Positions 18,206-27,365 of a stretch of DNA of 64,000 nt are shown here, one piece after another. Origin of the DNA: Mycobacterium spongiae (lineage in GTDB: Bacteria; Actinomycetota; Actinomycetes; Mycobacteriales; Mycobacteriaceae); the NCBI RefSeq assembly GCF_018278905.1, contig NZ_CP046600.1:1302001-1366000 (forward strand). The letters are read 5' to 3'. Every line of letters begins with the position of its first letter. The first letter of the stretch is position 1. The position numbers and the translations under genes were made by a program. The notes beneath the pieces were generated by a model that was not told where the DNA came from, searched no databases, and saw only the letters and a list, made by a program, of their open reading frames with translations.

Positions 18206-19375
18206 ATGGTTGCATGGGCCGGAAATCCGTCGTTCGATGTGTTCAAGCTCCCCGAGGAGCACGACGAATTGCGGGCAGCGATTCGCGCGTTGGCGGAAAA
18301 AGAGATCGCGCCGCATGCCGCCGACGTCGACGAGCAGGCTCGGTTCCCGGACGAGGCGCTCGCGGCGCTGAATGGGTCCGGTTTCAACGCTGTCCATGTT
18401 CCGGAGGAGTACGGCGGTCAGGGCGCTGACTCGGTAGCGGCCTGCATTGTTATCGAAGAAGTCGCGCGCGTGGACGCGTCCGCCTCGTTGATCCCCGCTG
18501 TCAACAAGCTCGGCACCATGGGCCTGATCCTGCGAGGGTCGGAGGAGTTGAAGAAGCAGGTGCTGCCCGCACTGGCTGCCGACGGGGCGTTGGCATCGTA
18601 TGCGTTGAGTGAACGCGAAGCCGGCAGTGACGCCGCGTCACTGAAAACTCGGGCCAGGGCCGACGGGGATCACTGGGTTCTCAACGGCGCCAAGTCGTGG
18701 ATCACCAACGGTGGCAAGTCGACCTGGTACACGGTGATGGTGGTGACCGATCCCGACCGCGGCGCCAATGGCATCTCGGCGTTCATGGTGCACAAGGACG
18801 ACGAGGGGTTCAGCGTCGGTCCCAAAGAAAAGAAGCTTGGGATCAAGGGCTCGCCGACGACCGAGCTGTATTTCGAGGACTGCCGAATCCCCGGCGATCG
18901 CATGATCGGCGAACCCGGGACCGGTTTCAAGACCGCGCTGGCCACGTTGGACCACACGCGGCCCACGATCGGTGCGCAAGCCGTGGGCATTGCCCAGGGC
19001 GCGCTGGACGCCGCGATTGCCTACACCAAGGACCGCAAGCAATTCGGCGAGTCGATCAGCACCTTCCAAGCAGTGCAGTTCATGCTGGCCGACATGGCGA
19101 TGAAGGTCGAGGCGGCGCGGCTGATGGTCTACACCGCCGCCGCCCGGGCCGAACGCGGTGAGTCCAATCTGGGCTTCATCTCGGCGGCCTCGAAGTGCTT
19201 TGCCGCGGACACCGCGATGGAGGTCACCACCGACGCCGTGCAACTGTTCGGCGGCGCCGGCTACACCACAGACTTCCCCGTCGAGCGGATGATGCGCGAC
19301 GCCAAGATCACCCAGATCTACGAGGGCACCAATCAGATTCAGCGCGTCGTGATGTCGCGGGCATTGCTGCGCTGA
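18206..19375 (+). CDS. fadE25: Acyl-CoA dehydrogenase
   Basis: 389-aa flavoenzyme of fatty-acid or branched-chain acyl-CoA beta-oxidation. FAD/substrate signatures are ASYALSEREAGSDAASLKTR, WITNGGKSTWYTVM and the C-terminal GGAGYTTDFPVERMMRDAKI followed by QIYEGTNQIQRVVMSR; the catalytic base is the glutamate in IYEGTNQIQ. Nearly identical to FadE25 (Rv3274c), a major mycobacterial antigen. Shine-Dalgarno AGGAGG at about 18191-18196 precedes the ATG. The stop lies 8 bp from the convergent SulP gene. Confidence 0.95.
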   Translation: MVAWAGNPSFDVFKLPEEHDELRAAIRALAEKEIAPHAADVDEQARFPDEALAALNGSGFNAVHVPEEYGGQGADSVAACIVIEEVARVDASASLIPAVNKLGTMGLILRGSEELKKQVLPALAADGALASYALSEREAGSDAASLKTRARADGDHWVLNGAKSWITNGGKSTWYTVMVVTDPDRGANGISAFMVHKDDEGFSVGPKEKKLGIKGSPTTELYFEDCRIPGDRMIGEPGTGFKTALATLDHTRPTIGAQAVGIAQGALDAAIAYTKDRKQFGESISTFQAVQFMLADMAMKVEAARLMVYTAAARAERGESNLGFISAASKCFAADTAMEVTTDAVQLFGGAGYTTDFPVERMMRDAKITQIYEGTNQIQRVVMSRALLR

Positions 19376-19383
19376 TACGTGGT

Positions 19384-21705
19384 CTATCGGATGACTACCG
19401 GCGCCTCAGGGCACACGATGCCGTTCTGATTCACCTCGTAGACGCGGGCGGTCGAGATGTCGAAGAACGCACCGACGAGTTGTACGTCACCGGTCGCGAC
19501 CCGGGTGGCCACGATGGGGTGGCGGGTAAGCCTTTCCAGCTGAACGGCGATGTTCACAATGCTCAATTGTTCACGTTCCGGGTACCCGGCGGATGCGGCG
19601 CTGCGGCGTGCCGGATGGTGATTGTGGAATGCGACCAGACTGTCGCGGGCGAATTCGAGCCAATGGCCCATGGGCGTCGTAGCGTCTGTCGCAGTGCCTT
19701 CGAGCAAGGTCGCCATCGCGCCGCATGACGAATGCCCGCAGACCACAACCGAACTCACGCCGAGCTGGTTGACAGCGAAGTCGAGGGGGGCGTCGACGGA
19801 GGCGTCGGTGGGATCGTTGGGTACCAGGTTGCCGAAGTTGCGAACCGTGTACAGGTCTCCGGGGCCGCTGGCGGTGATGACGTGCGGGAGAATCCGTGAG
19901 TCGGCACAGGTCAGGAACAACGCATAGGGGTTCTGCGAATCGGTGAGCCCAGCGATGTAGGGGTGCAGTGCGGCGGCACCGTTGCGGTGGTAGTCGTCGA
20001 TGCCGTCGAGAATCGATGCGCTGCCGCCATTGTGGCTGTTGCCGCGCGCTGACCGGCGCGGACCCAGTCCTATCGCATCGTGGGTGAATTGCCGCTTCGG
20101 CGGGTCGGTGTGGGCGCGGTCCAGCCTTCCCGGCGCGGTTTCGACGATCGCTACCGCTCCGCCCATCGCCTCGTGGGCGCGTTGCCAATCGGAAATGGCG
20201 TCGGACACGGAGTCGTCGATGTAGTCCGCGTTCAGATTCAGCGTCACCGCGGACCCCTGCGGCAGCGTGGAGAGGACCTTCGTCAGGCGAGGCAGAAGGA
20301 GGAAGCTCGCCGTGCCATCGATATAGACCCGCCACTGTGTGGGCCCCTCGCCTCCGACCGGCCTGACTTCCACTGGCGCACGGATGACCCGGAACAGAAG
20401 GAAGAGGATTGCGACGGTAAGTCCGATCAGGACGCCCTCGAGAAGATTGAGAAACACCACACACGCGATGGTGATGGCGTAGATCACGAAATTCCCGGTG
20501 CGCCAGGCAATTTTGATGTGAGCTAGTCTGACCAGCCGGCCACCGACCACGATGAGCAGGCCTGCCAGCGCGGCCTTGGGAATGAGTTCGACCAGGCCGG
20601 TAAGAAGCGACGCAAACAGCAGGACCCACACGCCGTGCAGCACCGCCGACATCCGGGTGCGGGCACCGGCGGCCACATTGGCCGAGCTGCGGACGATGAC
20701 GCCGGTGATGGGTAGCCCGCCGAGCAACCCGGACACCACGTTCGCGCTGCCCTGACCGATCATTTCCCTGTTGAAGTTGGTGCGTGGACCCCGGTGGAGC
20801 TTGTCGACACCGACCGCGCACAGCAGTGATTCCACACTGGCAATGAGGGCGATGGTGAGAACACCGATGGCGATGGCGCCGATGTGGTGAGCCCACGGCT
20901 GTCCGGAGGGGGACAGGGCGGGCAGTTGGGGTAGACCAATCGCTTCGAAGAAGTTGCCGGAGAGTTGGATGCGCTCCACGTGCAGGTCGACAATCAGCGA
21001 GAACGCGGTGGCTCCTGCGATGGCCACCAGTGGGCCGGGAATGATGCGCACCGCGGCGGGAAGCTTTGACCACACCAGCAAGATGGCGATGACTATCCCG
21101 CCAATGATCACCTCATGCAGTTCGTGATGAAGGATGCCGTCCGGCAGCGCCGCGATGTTTCGCCACGCCGTGCTGTGCGACGAACCGCCCAGCAGGACAT
21201 GCACCTGCTGCAACATGATGGTGACGCCGATGCCGGCGAGCATGGCGTGTACCACGACCGGCGCGATGGCGAGCGCAGCGCGAGCTATCCGGCTCACGCC
21301 GAACAGGATCTGTAGAGCACCCGCGCCAATCGTCATCAGGCACAACATGGGCCAACCCAGCTCGTCGATCAGCCCGGCGACCACCACGGTGAGACCCGCA
21401 GCGGGGCCGCTGACCTGAACCGACGATCCGCCCAGTGACCCGGCGACGATCCCGCCGACAACTGCGGCGATCAACCCCGCCATCAGCGGAGCCCCCGAGG
21501 CGATGGCGATCCCTAGAGAGAGGGGGAGCGCAACGAGGAAGACGACGAGCGATGCCGGGAAATCGTGCCGCAGATTCTGCGGGATTGACCGGGACCCGAG
21601 AGCATCGATTAACCGCTGCCCGCCACGAATGCCCGCACAACAATTCACGTCGATCGTCCTCGCTGGCCATTGCCTTAGGCCGACCTCGAATGGATCCACC
21701 GACAA
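19384..21705 (-). CDS. SulP anion transporter fused to beta-carbonic anhydrase
   Basis: 773-aa two-part protein (Rv3273 type). Residues about 45-440 form a SulP/SLC26 transporter: DFPASLVVFLVALPLSLGIA, the GSSVQVSGPAAGLTVVV motif, SVESLLCAVGVDKL and many hydrophobic helices. A linker and a degenerate STAS-like stretch (GEGPTQWRVYIDGTASFLL) follow. The C-terminal 210 residues are a beta-class carbonic anhydrase with the zinc ligands CADSRILPH (Cys-Asp) and VVCGHSSCGAMATLLEG (His and Cys). The likely job is bicarbonate uptake coupled to CO2/bicarbonate interconversion, useful near the acyl-CoA and purine carboxylases, but the transported anion is an inference. Start could be one of several near 21705. 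Confidence 0.92.
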   Translation of the reverse strand: MSVDPFEVGLRQWPARTIDVNCCAGIRGGQRLIDALGSRSIPQNLRHDFPASLVVFLVALPLSLGIAIASGAPLMAGLIAAVVGGIVAGSLGGSSVQVSGPAAGLTVVVAGLIDELGWPMLCLMTIGAGALQILFGVSRIARAALAIAPVVVHAMLAGIGVTIMLQQVHVLLGGSSHSTAWRNIAALPDGILHHELHEVIIGGIVIAILLVWSKLPAAVRIIPGPLVAIAGATAFSLIVDLHVERIQLSGNFFEAIGLPQLPALSPSGQPWAHHIGAIAIGVLTIALIASVESLLCAVGVDKLHRGPRTNFNREMIGQGSANVVSGLLGGLPITGVIVRSSANVAAGARTRMSAVLHGVWVLLFASLLTGLVELIPKAALAGLLIVVGGRLVRLAHIKIAWRTGNFVIYAITIACVVFLNLLEGVLIGLTVAILFLLFRVIRAPVEVRPVGGEGPTQWRVYIDGTASFLLLPRLTKVLSTLPQGSAVTLNLNADYIDDSVSDAISDWQRAHEAMGGAVAIVETAPGRLDRAHTDPPKRQFTHDAIGLGPRRSARGNSHNGGSASILDGIDDYHRNGAAALHPYIAGLTDSQNPYALFLTCADSRILPHVITASGPGDLYTVRNFGNLVPNDPTDASVDAPLDFAVNQLGVSSVVVCGHSSCGAMATLLEGTATDATTPMGHWLEFARDSLVAFHNHHPARRSAASAGYPEREQLSIVNIAVQLERLTRHPIVATRVATGDVQLVGAFFDISTARVYEVNQNGIVCPEAPVVIR

Positions 21706-21749
21706 TTCTAAAGAACGCCGTGCGGTGAACAGCGCAACGACGGACTAAT

Positions 21750-22943
21750 TCAGTACCCCTTCAGAAAAACGTCGTTGTGTTGGCCCGCGACCGGTGGGGG
21801 ATCGGTGGCCGCCGGGGTGAAGCTTGAGTAGCGCGCCGGCGTGCGGATCACGGTGACGGCCCCAACCTCCGGGTCACCGCTGCCGACGTCAAGGGCGAGG
21901 TCGTTCTCGGCGAACAGCGGGGTGTCGACGACCTGCTTCCAGGTGTAGGCGAGGCAGGCCATGAGCCCGTTGTCCTGAAGCAGCTCGACCCATTCGGCGG
22001 CGGTCTTGGCGCTCAGCGCCGTTTCGAGTTCGTCGGTCAGCTCGGGGTAGTTGATCGCCCGCAAGCGCTGGTCGGTGAATCGCTCGTCGTCCAGCAGCTC
22101 GGGCCGGCCGATGAGGTGGCACAGTTTCTCCCAGTGCTTTGGCACATATGCGCTAATGACGATGTAGCCGTCGGCGGTGCGGAATGCGTCCGATGGCTGG
22201 GTGGCGAATCCAACTCCCTTGCGCCGCCTGGTCTTCGGTGTGGGTTCGGGTTTCGATTGGTCACCAGCCGTGCGGTTCAAATGCATAGTCAGCTGGTTGG
22301 CTTGCAGCCCTACCGCCACGTCGTACATGGCGACCCGGACCGTGTCGGCTACCCCGTGGCGTTCGCGGTTGAGCAGCGCGGCCAGCACGGCTTGTGCCAG
22401 CACGTGACCGCTGGCGTTGTCGACGAGTTGGAATGGAATGATCTGCGGTTTGCCGTCCGGCGTGGCCATCCCGGTAGTCATGCCCGCCTCTGCGGCGACC
22501 ATCAGGTCGATCCCCGGGCGGCTGCCATTGGGGCCATTGCCCCCGTACGCCGTCAGGCGGGCATAGATCAGCTTGGCGTTGCGCGATCGTAGGTCGTCGG
22601 GACCCAGACCCAGCCTTTCCATGGTGCCGGGTCGAAACGCCTCGAGGACGACGTCTGCGGTGTCTGCCAGCCGCAGGATCTGTTGCCGGGCCTCGTTGGT
22701 GGTCAGGTCCACCGACACCGATTTCTTGCCGCGGTTGTTGGGCAGAAAATAGGTGGCTAGCGGCGGCCGGCCGGGAAGCACCGCGGTGATCTGCCGGGCC
22801 GCCTCACCGCCGGGCGCTTCGATCTTGATGACCTCGGCACCGAGGTCGGCGAGCACCTGTCCGGCCAGCGGTCCGGCGACGTTCTGCGTGAAGTCGAGCA
22901 CCCGGAACCCGTCGAGCGGTTTGGCGGGATTGTCGTTTGGCAT
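21750..22943 (-). CDS. CoA-transferase family III protein (Rv3272-like)
   Basis: 397-aa CaiB/BaiF-type (family III) CoA-transferase that moves CoA between carboxylic acids. Family marks are GFRVLDFTQNVAGPLAGQVL, ADLGAEVIKIEAPGGE, NRGKKSVSVDLTT and a likely catalytic aspartate in GIDLMVAAEAGMTTG. The substrate is not known; racemases (AMACR) share this fold and cannot be excluded. It lies 21 bp downstream of the methyltransferase gene on the same strand and 44 bp from the SulP start. Confidence 0.88.
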   Translation of the reverse strand: MPNDNPAKPLDGFRVLDFTQNVAGPLAGQVLADLGAEVIKIEAPGGEAARQITAVLPGRPPLATYFLPNNRGKKSVSVDLTTNEARQQILRLADTADVVLEAFRPGTMERLGLGPDDLRSRNAKLIYARLTAYGGNGPNGSRPGIDLMVAAEAGMTTGMATPDGKPQIIPFQLVDNASGHVLAQAVLAALLNRERHGVADTVRVAMYDVAVGLQANQLTMHLNRTAGDQSKPEPTPKTRRRKGVGFATQPSDAFRTADGYIVISAYVPKHWEKLCHLIGRPELLDDERFTDQRLRAINYPELTDELETALSAKTAAEWVELLQDNGLMACLAYTWKQVVDTPLFAENDLALDVGSGDPEVGAVTVIRTPARYSSFTPAATDPPPVAGQHNDVFLKGY

Positions 22944-22964
22944 CGGCGCCCCTTCCGAGTGTCC

Positions 22965-23894
22965 CTAGCGTGCGGGCGTCTTGCTCCGCAGGACGGCTGT
23001 GCAGTAGTAGGCCTCGGCGAAAGCGGACGCTGCGGCGCTGCCCGGGGATGGCGTCGGTAATCCGTTGTGAGCCAACAATTGTTCTAATGGCGTGCTCTGG
23101 GTGTACCAGCCATTGGCTTCCAGGTACGCGGCGACGTCGCTGCGCTCACCCGGGTATCCCAAGTCGTCGAGTTCGACGTCGAGGCCATGCTCGTACCATT
23201 TCTTGTTTGCATTTTCCATGACCTGGATGGTTTCTGGGGAGAACCTGAAGACCTCGGCGAGCAGGCGGCTGCCTTCGACGCTGAGCGCGGTGATCTCGTC
23301 TACCAAACGGTCCTGAGCTTCTGGCGGCAGAAACGCGAGCAGTCCCTCAGCACTCCACGCGGTCGGCCGTTCAGGCTTGAAGCCGGCCTGTCGCAGCGCG
23401 GCCGGCCAGTCGTGCCGCAGGTCGCTCCGTACGCCGCGCAGGTCGGCGGTGGGCTCGGCGTCCAGGGCGGCCAGGGTAGCCGCTTTGAAGTCGATGATTG
23501 CTGGTTGGTCGATCTCGAAAACCGCTGTTCCCGGCGGCCAGGGCAGCCGATAGCCGCGGGCGTCGAGTCCGGAGGCAAGGATGACGGCCTGTCGGATGCC
23601 CGCGTTCGACGCTTCGGTGAAGAAGCTATCGATGTGGCGGGTGCGCGCGGTCAGAAGGTCGGTGATGGGCTGCACGCCCCAGGGGGAGTCGGGGATGTCG
23701 ACATCGGCGGGGTCGAGTTCGCTGCTGGCCCATCGGTTGAAAAAGTCGACGCCGACCGCACGCACCAGCGGCTCGGCGAATGGGTCGTCGATCAGTGCGG
23801 CCTTCGTGGCACGGGCGCGGGCCGCCGCCACTATCGTCGCGGTGGCTCCCACACTGGAGGCCAGATCCCAGCTGTCGTTGTCGCTGCGCGCCAT
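22965..23894 (-). CDS. SAM-dependent methyltransferase, TIGR00027/LCMT-like mycobacterial family
   Basis: 309-aa member of the large mycobacterial family of putative S-adenosylmethionine-dependent methyltransferases. Signs: N-terminal [19 protein letters not shown], the family's [18 protein letters not shown] motif [18 protein letters not shown] and acidic motif [15 protein letters not shown], then [18 protein letters not shown] and a C-terminal [12 protein letters not shown] segment. No substrate is established for the family. Between the orthologues of Rv3271c and Rv3272, M. tuberculosis has, as I recall, no such gene, so this is an extra copy here. It probably shares a transcript with the CoA-transferase gene. 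Confidence 0.88.
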   Translation of the reverse strand: MARSDNDSWDLASSVGATATIVAAARARATKAALIDDPFAEPLVRAVGVDFFNRWASSELDPADVDIPDSPWGVQPITDLLTARTRHIDSFFTEASNAGIRQAVILASGLDARGYRLPWPPGTAVFEIDQPAIIDFKAATLAALDAEPTADLRGVRSDLRHDWPAALRQAGFKPERPTAWSAEGLLAFLPPEAQDRLVDEITALSVEGSRLLAEVFRFSPETIQVMENANKKWYEHGLDVELDDLGYPGERSDVAAYLEANGWYTQSTPLEQLLAHNGLPTPSPGSAAASAFAEAYYCTAVLRSKTPAR

Positions 23895-24082
23895 CGGGTG
23901 GTCCTTGTCTGTCAGGCGACCTACTGGTTAGCCAGATTAACCATAGAGCCTGACAGTATTGCCAGCTTTCGGCGCCGCATTGGCCGACGGCGTGGGCCAC
24001 ACTGTCGAACTGCCGAAACCGATATGCACGGCATTTGCGGCATTCACCGCCACCATCGTCCTCTACCATCGTCGGGGTGGAG
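23895..24082. promoter_or_regulatory. Divergent intergenic region, methyltransferase / cation-efflux-like gene
   Basis: A 188-bp gap between divergent starts. It contains an A/T-rich patch at 23925-23945 that could hold promoter elements. I see no strong repeat or RNA. Confidence 0.25.
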
Positions 24083-24736
24083 ATGGTGACCGGCCACCAC
24101 GATGGCCATCCGCATGCGATGGTTACGGCCGACGCCGAGTGGCGGCAGAACGTCCAGTGGGCGCGCCTGCTGGCGTGGGCCAGCCTCATCGTGTTGCTCA
24201 CCGAAGGTGCCGTCGGGGTGTGGGAGGGCCTGGCGGTCGGATCCATTGCGTTGACCGGGTGGGCACTGGGAGGTGGATCCGAGGGCCTGGCCAGCGCGAT
24301 GGTGCTGTGGCGCTTCACCGGCGACCGCACGCTGTCGCAGACCGCCGAGCGGTTCGCGCAGCGCGGAGTTGCCGTGTCGTTTTGGCTGATTGCACCGTAT
24401 GTCGCCATCGAATCGATCGGTGGCCTCCTTGGCCGCCACCATGCTGAGACCTCGGTGATCGGCATTGGGTTGACGGCCGTCGCCCTGCTGCTGATGCCGG
24501 TTCTTGGTTGGGCCAACCGCAGGGTGGGGGCGCGGCTGAAGTCGGGAGCCACCCGCGGCGAAGGCACCCAGAACTATCTGTGCGCTGCCCAAGCCGCGGG
24601 GGTTCTGCTGGGGCTGGCAATCACTGCGGCCTGGCCCGGTGGGTGGTGGCTTGATCCGGTCGTCGGGCTTGCCATCGCTGGCATTGCGGTCTGGCAAGGC
24701 ATCCGGGTCTGGAACGGCCACAACTGCGGCTGCTAG
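24083..24736 (+). CDS. Cation-efflux-like membrane protein (Rv3271c-like)
   Basis: 217-aa protein with about five to six hydrophobic helices resembling the transmembrane part of cation diffusion facilitators: LLAWASLIVLLTEGAVGVWE, ALGGGSEGLASAMVLWRF, GVAVSFWLIAPYVAIESIGG, TAVALLLMPVLGW and WWLDPVVGLAIAGIAVWQG. The N-terminus is histidine-rich (TGHHDGHPHA) and the C-terminus ends NGHNCGC, both possible metal ligands. It converges on the metal ATPase ctpC with 14 bp between stops, consistent with a metal-handling role, though transport is not shown. The start is one of several; ATG 24083 gives MVTGHHDG. Confidence 0.75.
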   Translation: MVTGHHDGHPHAMVTADAEWRQNVQWARLLAWASLIVLLTEGAVGVWEGLAVGSIALTGWALGGGSEGLASAMVLWRFTGDRTLSQTAERFAQRGVAVSFWLIAPYVAIESIGGLLGRHHAETSVIGIGLTAVALLLMPVLGWANRRVGARLKSGATRGEGTQNYLCAAQAAGVLLGLAITAAWPGGWWLDPVVGLAIAGIAVWQGIRVWNGHNCGC

Positions 24737-24750
24737 GCCGTCATACCGGC

Positions 24751-26949
24751 TCAGGTGAGGCGGTATCGGATCAACCGAGAGCTGTTGGCCACCACCGCGA
24801 CTGACGATGCGTTGTGCAAGATCGCGGCCAGCACCGGTGACAACGCACCGCCGGCTCCGATAAGCAGGCCGGAGGCGTTCACCGCGATGGCCATACCGTA
24901 GTTCTGCCGGATCACATCTACTGCCCGGGCACCCAGGTCACGCACGTCGATCAGGCGGTTCAGATCATCGTTAGCCAGCGCTACGTCCGCGGTTTCGACG
25001 GCGACATCAGTTCCGGCCAGGCCCATCGCGATCCCGATATCGGCGGCCGCGAGCGCCGGGGCGTCGTTGACGCCGTCGCCAACCATTCCAACGATGTAGC
25101 CCTCGTCCTGGAGCTCGCGCACCACCTCGAGCTTGTCCTCCGGCATCACTTCGGCGCGCCATTCGTCGATCCCCAGCTCACCAGCGACGACCTTGGCGAT
25201 ATCTGGGTGATCCCCGGTGAGCATGACGACACGGCGGATGCCGCTGGTGCGCAACTTGGTCAGCACCTCGGCTGCCTCGGGCCGTACTTCGTCGCGAAGG
25301 CTGATGAGCCCTACCAGCGTGCCGTCGACGGCAAGCAGCAGCGGTGTCTCCGCCTGGCGACGAAGTTTGTCGACCCAATTGGATGCCTCCTCGGACACCT
25401 TCACGTTCTCGGCGCCCAGCAGCGACGGGCTGCCCAGCAGCAGGGTCCGGCCGTCCGCCCAGGTTCGCATGCCGAGGCCGACCAACACCTCGCACTCTTC
25501 GTGCGGCGGAATGCTGATTCGGCGTTCCTCGGTCGAACGGATGACGGCTTCGGCCAACGGGTGGCGCGAGTGGATCTCCGAGCTCGCGGCGTACGCCAGA
25601 ACCTGCTCGGGCTCCCAATCTTCGTGCATAGCAACGATATTGGTAACTATCGGGCGACCCATCGTCAGCGTTCCGGTCTTGTCGAACACGATCGCGTCCA
25701 CGCGTCCGGCCTGTTCGAGATGGGATCCACCCTTGATCAGAATGCCGCGGCGCGCACCGTTGCCAATCGCGGCGCTGATCGCGGTCGGTGTGGACAGGCC
25801 CACCGCACACGGGCATGCGATCAAGAGCATGGTCATTGCGCGGCGTACGTCGCCGGTGATCAGCAACGTGATGGCCGACAGGATGAACGAGGTGGGAACG
25901 AAGCGCCGGGAGAAGTTCTCCCCGACAGTCTGGATGGGTGCCCGGTCGAGCTGAGCTTCCTCGACGCGCGAGATGATGCGTCCGATGGTGGTTTGACTGC
26001 CGACGGCGTGGGCGCGCACCACCAAGCGTCCGCGCTCCACGACTGAACCGGCGTGCACGCGCGTCCCGGCAACGACGCTGACCGGAAGGTTCTCCCCGGT
26101 GATGGCCGACTGATTGACGACGGCCTCGCCTTCGACGACCTCCCCGTCGACCGGTATCGCGACGTGATCGTGGACCACCACCTCGTCACCGATCTGCACG
26201 GTGTCCATCGGCACCTGCACCTCGGTGCCGGCGTCGGGGCCTTCGGTGAGGCGCACCCAGGCCGTGTCTTGGTTGCCGCGCAGCAGCTCGGAGATCGCCC
26301 GGCGGGTCCGGCGCAGGGTCAGATCCTGCAGATACTCACCGATATTGAGCAGCCACAGTACGGTGAGCGAGACGACGTTCTCGCGCAGGATGAGGCTGGC
26401 CAGGGTCGCGGCCGAGACCAAGGCGTCGGTCCCGGCCTTCCCGGAGCGCAGCGATCCTAGAGCGCCCCGCAGGAACGGGTAGCCGGTAAAGATGGTGACG
26501 CCGGTGGCCACCAGGCTGCTGGTGGGTCCAAGTAGCGGCGGCCGCTTGAACACATACCGGCGCACACCGAGCAGGGCCAGCGCGACGCCGCCGACGACCA
26601 TCCGGAGCACGTCGGTGTTGCGGATCTCAGACGAATGCGGCTGCCGTGCCGGGATCAGCTCCGCGGGCACGGCTGCCGCATCGCGGATGGCCGCCAGAAC
26701 CGAGGAGCGCTCGCAGCGTTGCGGCGAGTACCACACAACGACAGATCCGGTACGCGGGTAGGCATGGACCACCCGCACCCCGTGCTGCTTGGCAACCGCC
26801 TCTTCGACCGCCACCGCCCGACGGGGATTGCTGCGGACCCAGGCGACGTGGACTCGCATCCGTCCGGCCGCGTCTGACACGACTTCGAGAGCGGGATCCG
26901 CCGCGGTGTCGTCCGATTCGGCCAGGTCTGGTCCGTGCGCGAGAGCCAT
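24751..26949 (-). CDS. ctpC: Metal-exporting P1B-type ATPase CtpC
   Basis: 732-aa P-type ATPase (Rv3270 orthologue). In M. tuberculosis CtpC has been tied to zinc resistance in macrophages and to Mn2+ export. Seen in order: an N-terminal HMA-like domain without the usual CxxC, paired transmembrane helices, the actuator loop SAITGENLPVSVV, the metal-site motif IACPCAVGLSTPTA in a transmembrane helix, the phosphorylated aspartate in DKTGTLTMGRP, the ATP-binding HP motif SRHPLAEAV and the hinge MVGDGVNDAPALAAAD. It lies 9 bp downstream of pacL1, which encodes its partner protein. Full length; nothing is broken. Confidence 0.95.
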   Translation of the reverse strand: MALAHGPDLAESDDTAADPALEVVSDAAGRMRVHVAWVRSNPRRAVAVEEAVAKQHGVRVVHAYPRTGSVVVWYSPQRCERSSVLAAIRDAAAVPAELIPARQPHSSEIRNTDVLRMVVGGVALALLGVRRYVFKRPPLLGPTSSLVATGVTIFTGYPFLRGALGSLRSGKAGTDALVSAATLASLILRENVVSLTVLWLLNIGEYLQDLTLRRTRRAISELLRGNQDTAWVRLTEGPDAGTEVQVPMDTVQIGDEVVVHDHVAIPVDGEVVEGEAVVNQSAITGENLPVSVVAGTRVHAGSVVERGRLVVRAHAVGSQTTIGRIISRVEEAQLDRAPIQTVGENFSRRFVPTSFILSAITLLITGDVRRAMTMLLIACPCAVGLSTPTAISAAIGNGARRGILIKGGSHLEQAGRVDAIVFDKTGTLTMGRPIVTNIVAMHEDWEPEQVLAYAASSEIHSRHPLAEAVIRSTEERRISIPPHEECEVLVGLGMRTWADGRTLLLGSPSLLGAENVKVSEEASNWVDKLRRQAETPLLLAVDGTLVGLISLRDEVRPEAAEVLTKLRTSGIRRVVMLTGDHPDIAKVVAGELGIDEWRAEVMPEDKLEVVRELQDEGYIVGMVGDGVNDAPALAAADIGIAMGLAGTDVAVETADVALANDDLNRLIDVRDLGARAVDVIRQNYGMAIAVNASGLLIGAGGALSPVLAAILHNASSVAVVANSSRLIRYRLT

Positions 26950-26958
26950 GTCGGCGGA

Positions 26959-27240
26959 TCAGTGGTCGTGGTCGTGGGTGTCGCCGATCGCCGGTGTCGG
27001 CACTTCCTCGCCAATGCGCTCGCGGGCTTCTGCCATCACGTCGGCAAGCTTCAGCCTGGCCGATTCCGCGGCTTCCTCGGCCTTGCGGGTTCCGCGCAGG
27101 CCCAGCTCCGCTGCCGATACCGCGGATTCCCGAAGCGGTGCTTTGGCCGCGGCTTTGCGCACAAGGTCATAGGTGGCCGCCCCGACCACCCCGTGGACTA
27201 CCAAGGTGGCCGTCTTTGCCAATAGTCCGTATGCCGCCAT
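26959..27240 (-). CDS. pacL1: PacL-type chaperone/partner of CtpC
   Basis: 93-aa protein equal in length to Rv3269 (PacL1), which forms membrane clusters with CtpC and supports zinc detoxification. An N-terminal hydrophobic helix (AKTATLVVHGVVGAATYDLV) is followed by a charged alpha-helical DUF1490 region (RKAEEAAESARLKLADVM). The acidic-histidine tail DTHDHDH at the extreme C-terminus is the metal-binding motif of the family. It is the first gene of the operon with ctpC (9-bp gap). A ribosome-binding site (GGAAGGAAGG) lies just upstream of the ATG at 27240. Confidence 0.92.
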   Translation of the reverse strand: MAAYGLLAKTATLVVHGVVGAATYDLVRKAAAKAPLRESAVSAAELGLRGTRKAEEAAESARLKLADVMAEARERIGEEVPTPAIGDTHDHDH

Positions 27241-27301
27241 TGCCTGAACCTTCCTTCCGACCTGTCCGTCAAACCAGCGTTGGCACGACGTTAACATCTA
27301 A

Positions 27302-27313
27302 ATATCGCGATAT
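27302..27313. promoter_or_regulatory. 12-bp perfect palindrome upstream of pacL1-ctpC, candidate metal-sensor operator
   Basis: ATATCGCGATAT is a perfect palindrome 62 bp upstream of the pacL1 start, in an A/T-rich patch that also provides the likely promoter (TGGACA and A/T-rich -10 area on the minus strand). Placement over the promoter of a metal-export operon suits an ArsR/SmtB- or TetR-type repressor. The factor is unknown. Confidence 0.4.
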
Positions 27314-27365
27314 CAACATGTATTGTCCACTGTGTGGTGCACGGCGGTTAGCGCGACTGGCCCCC

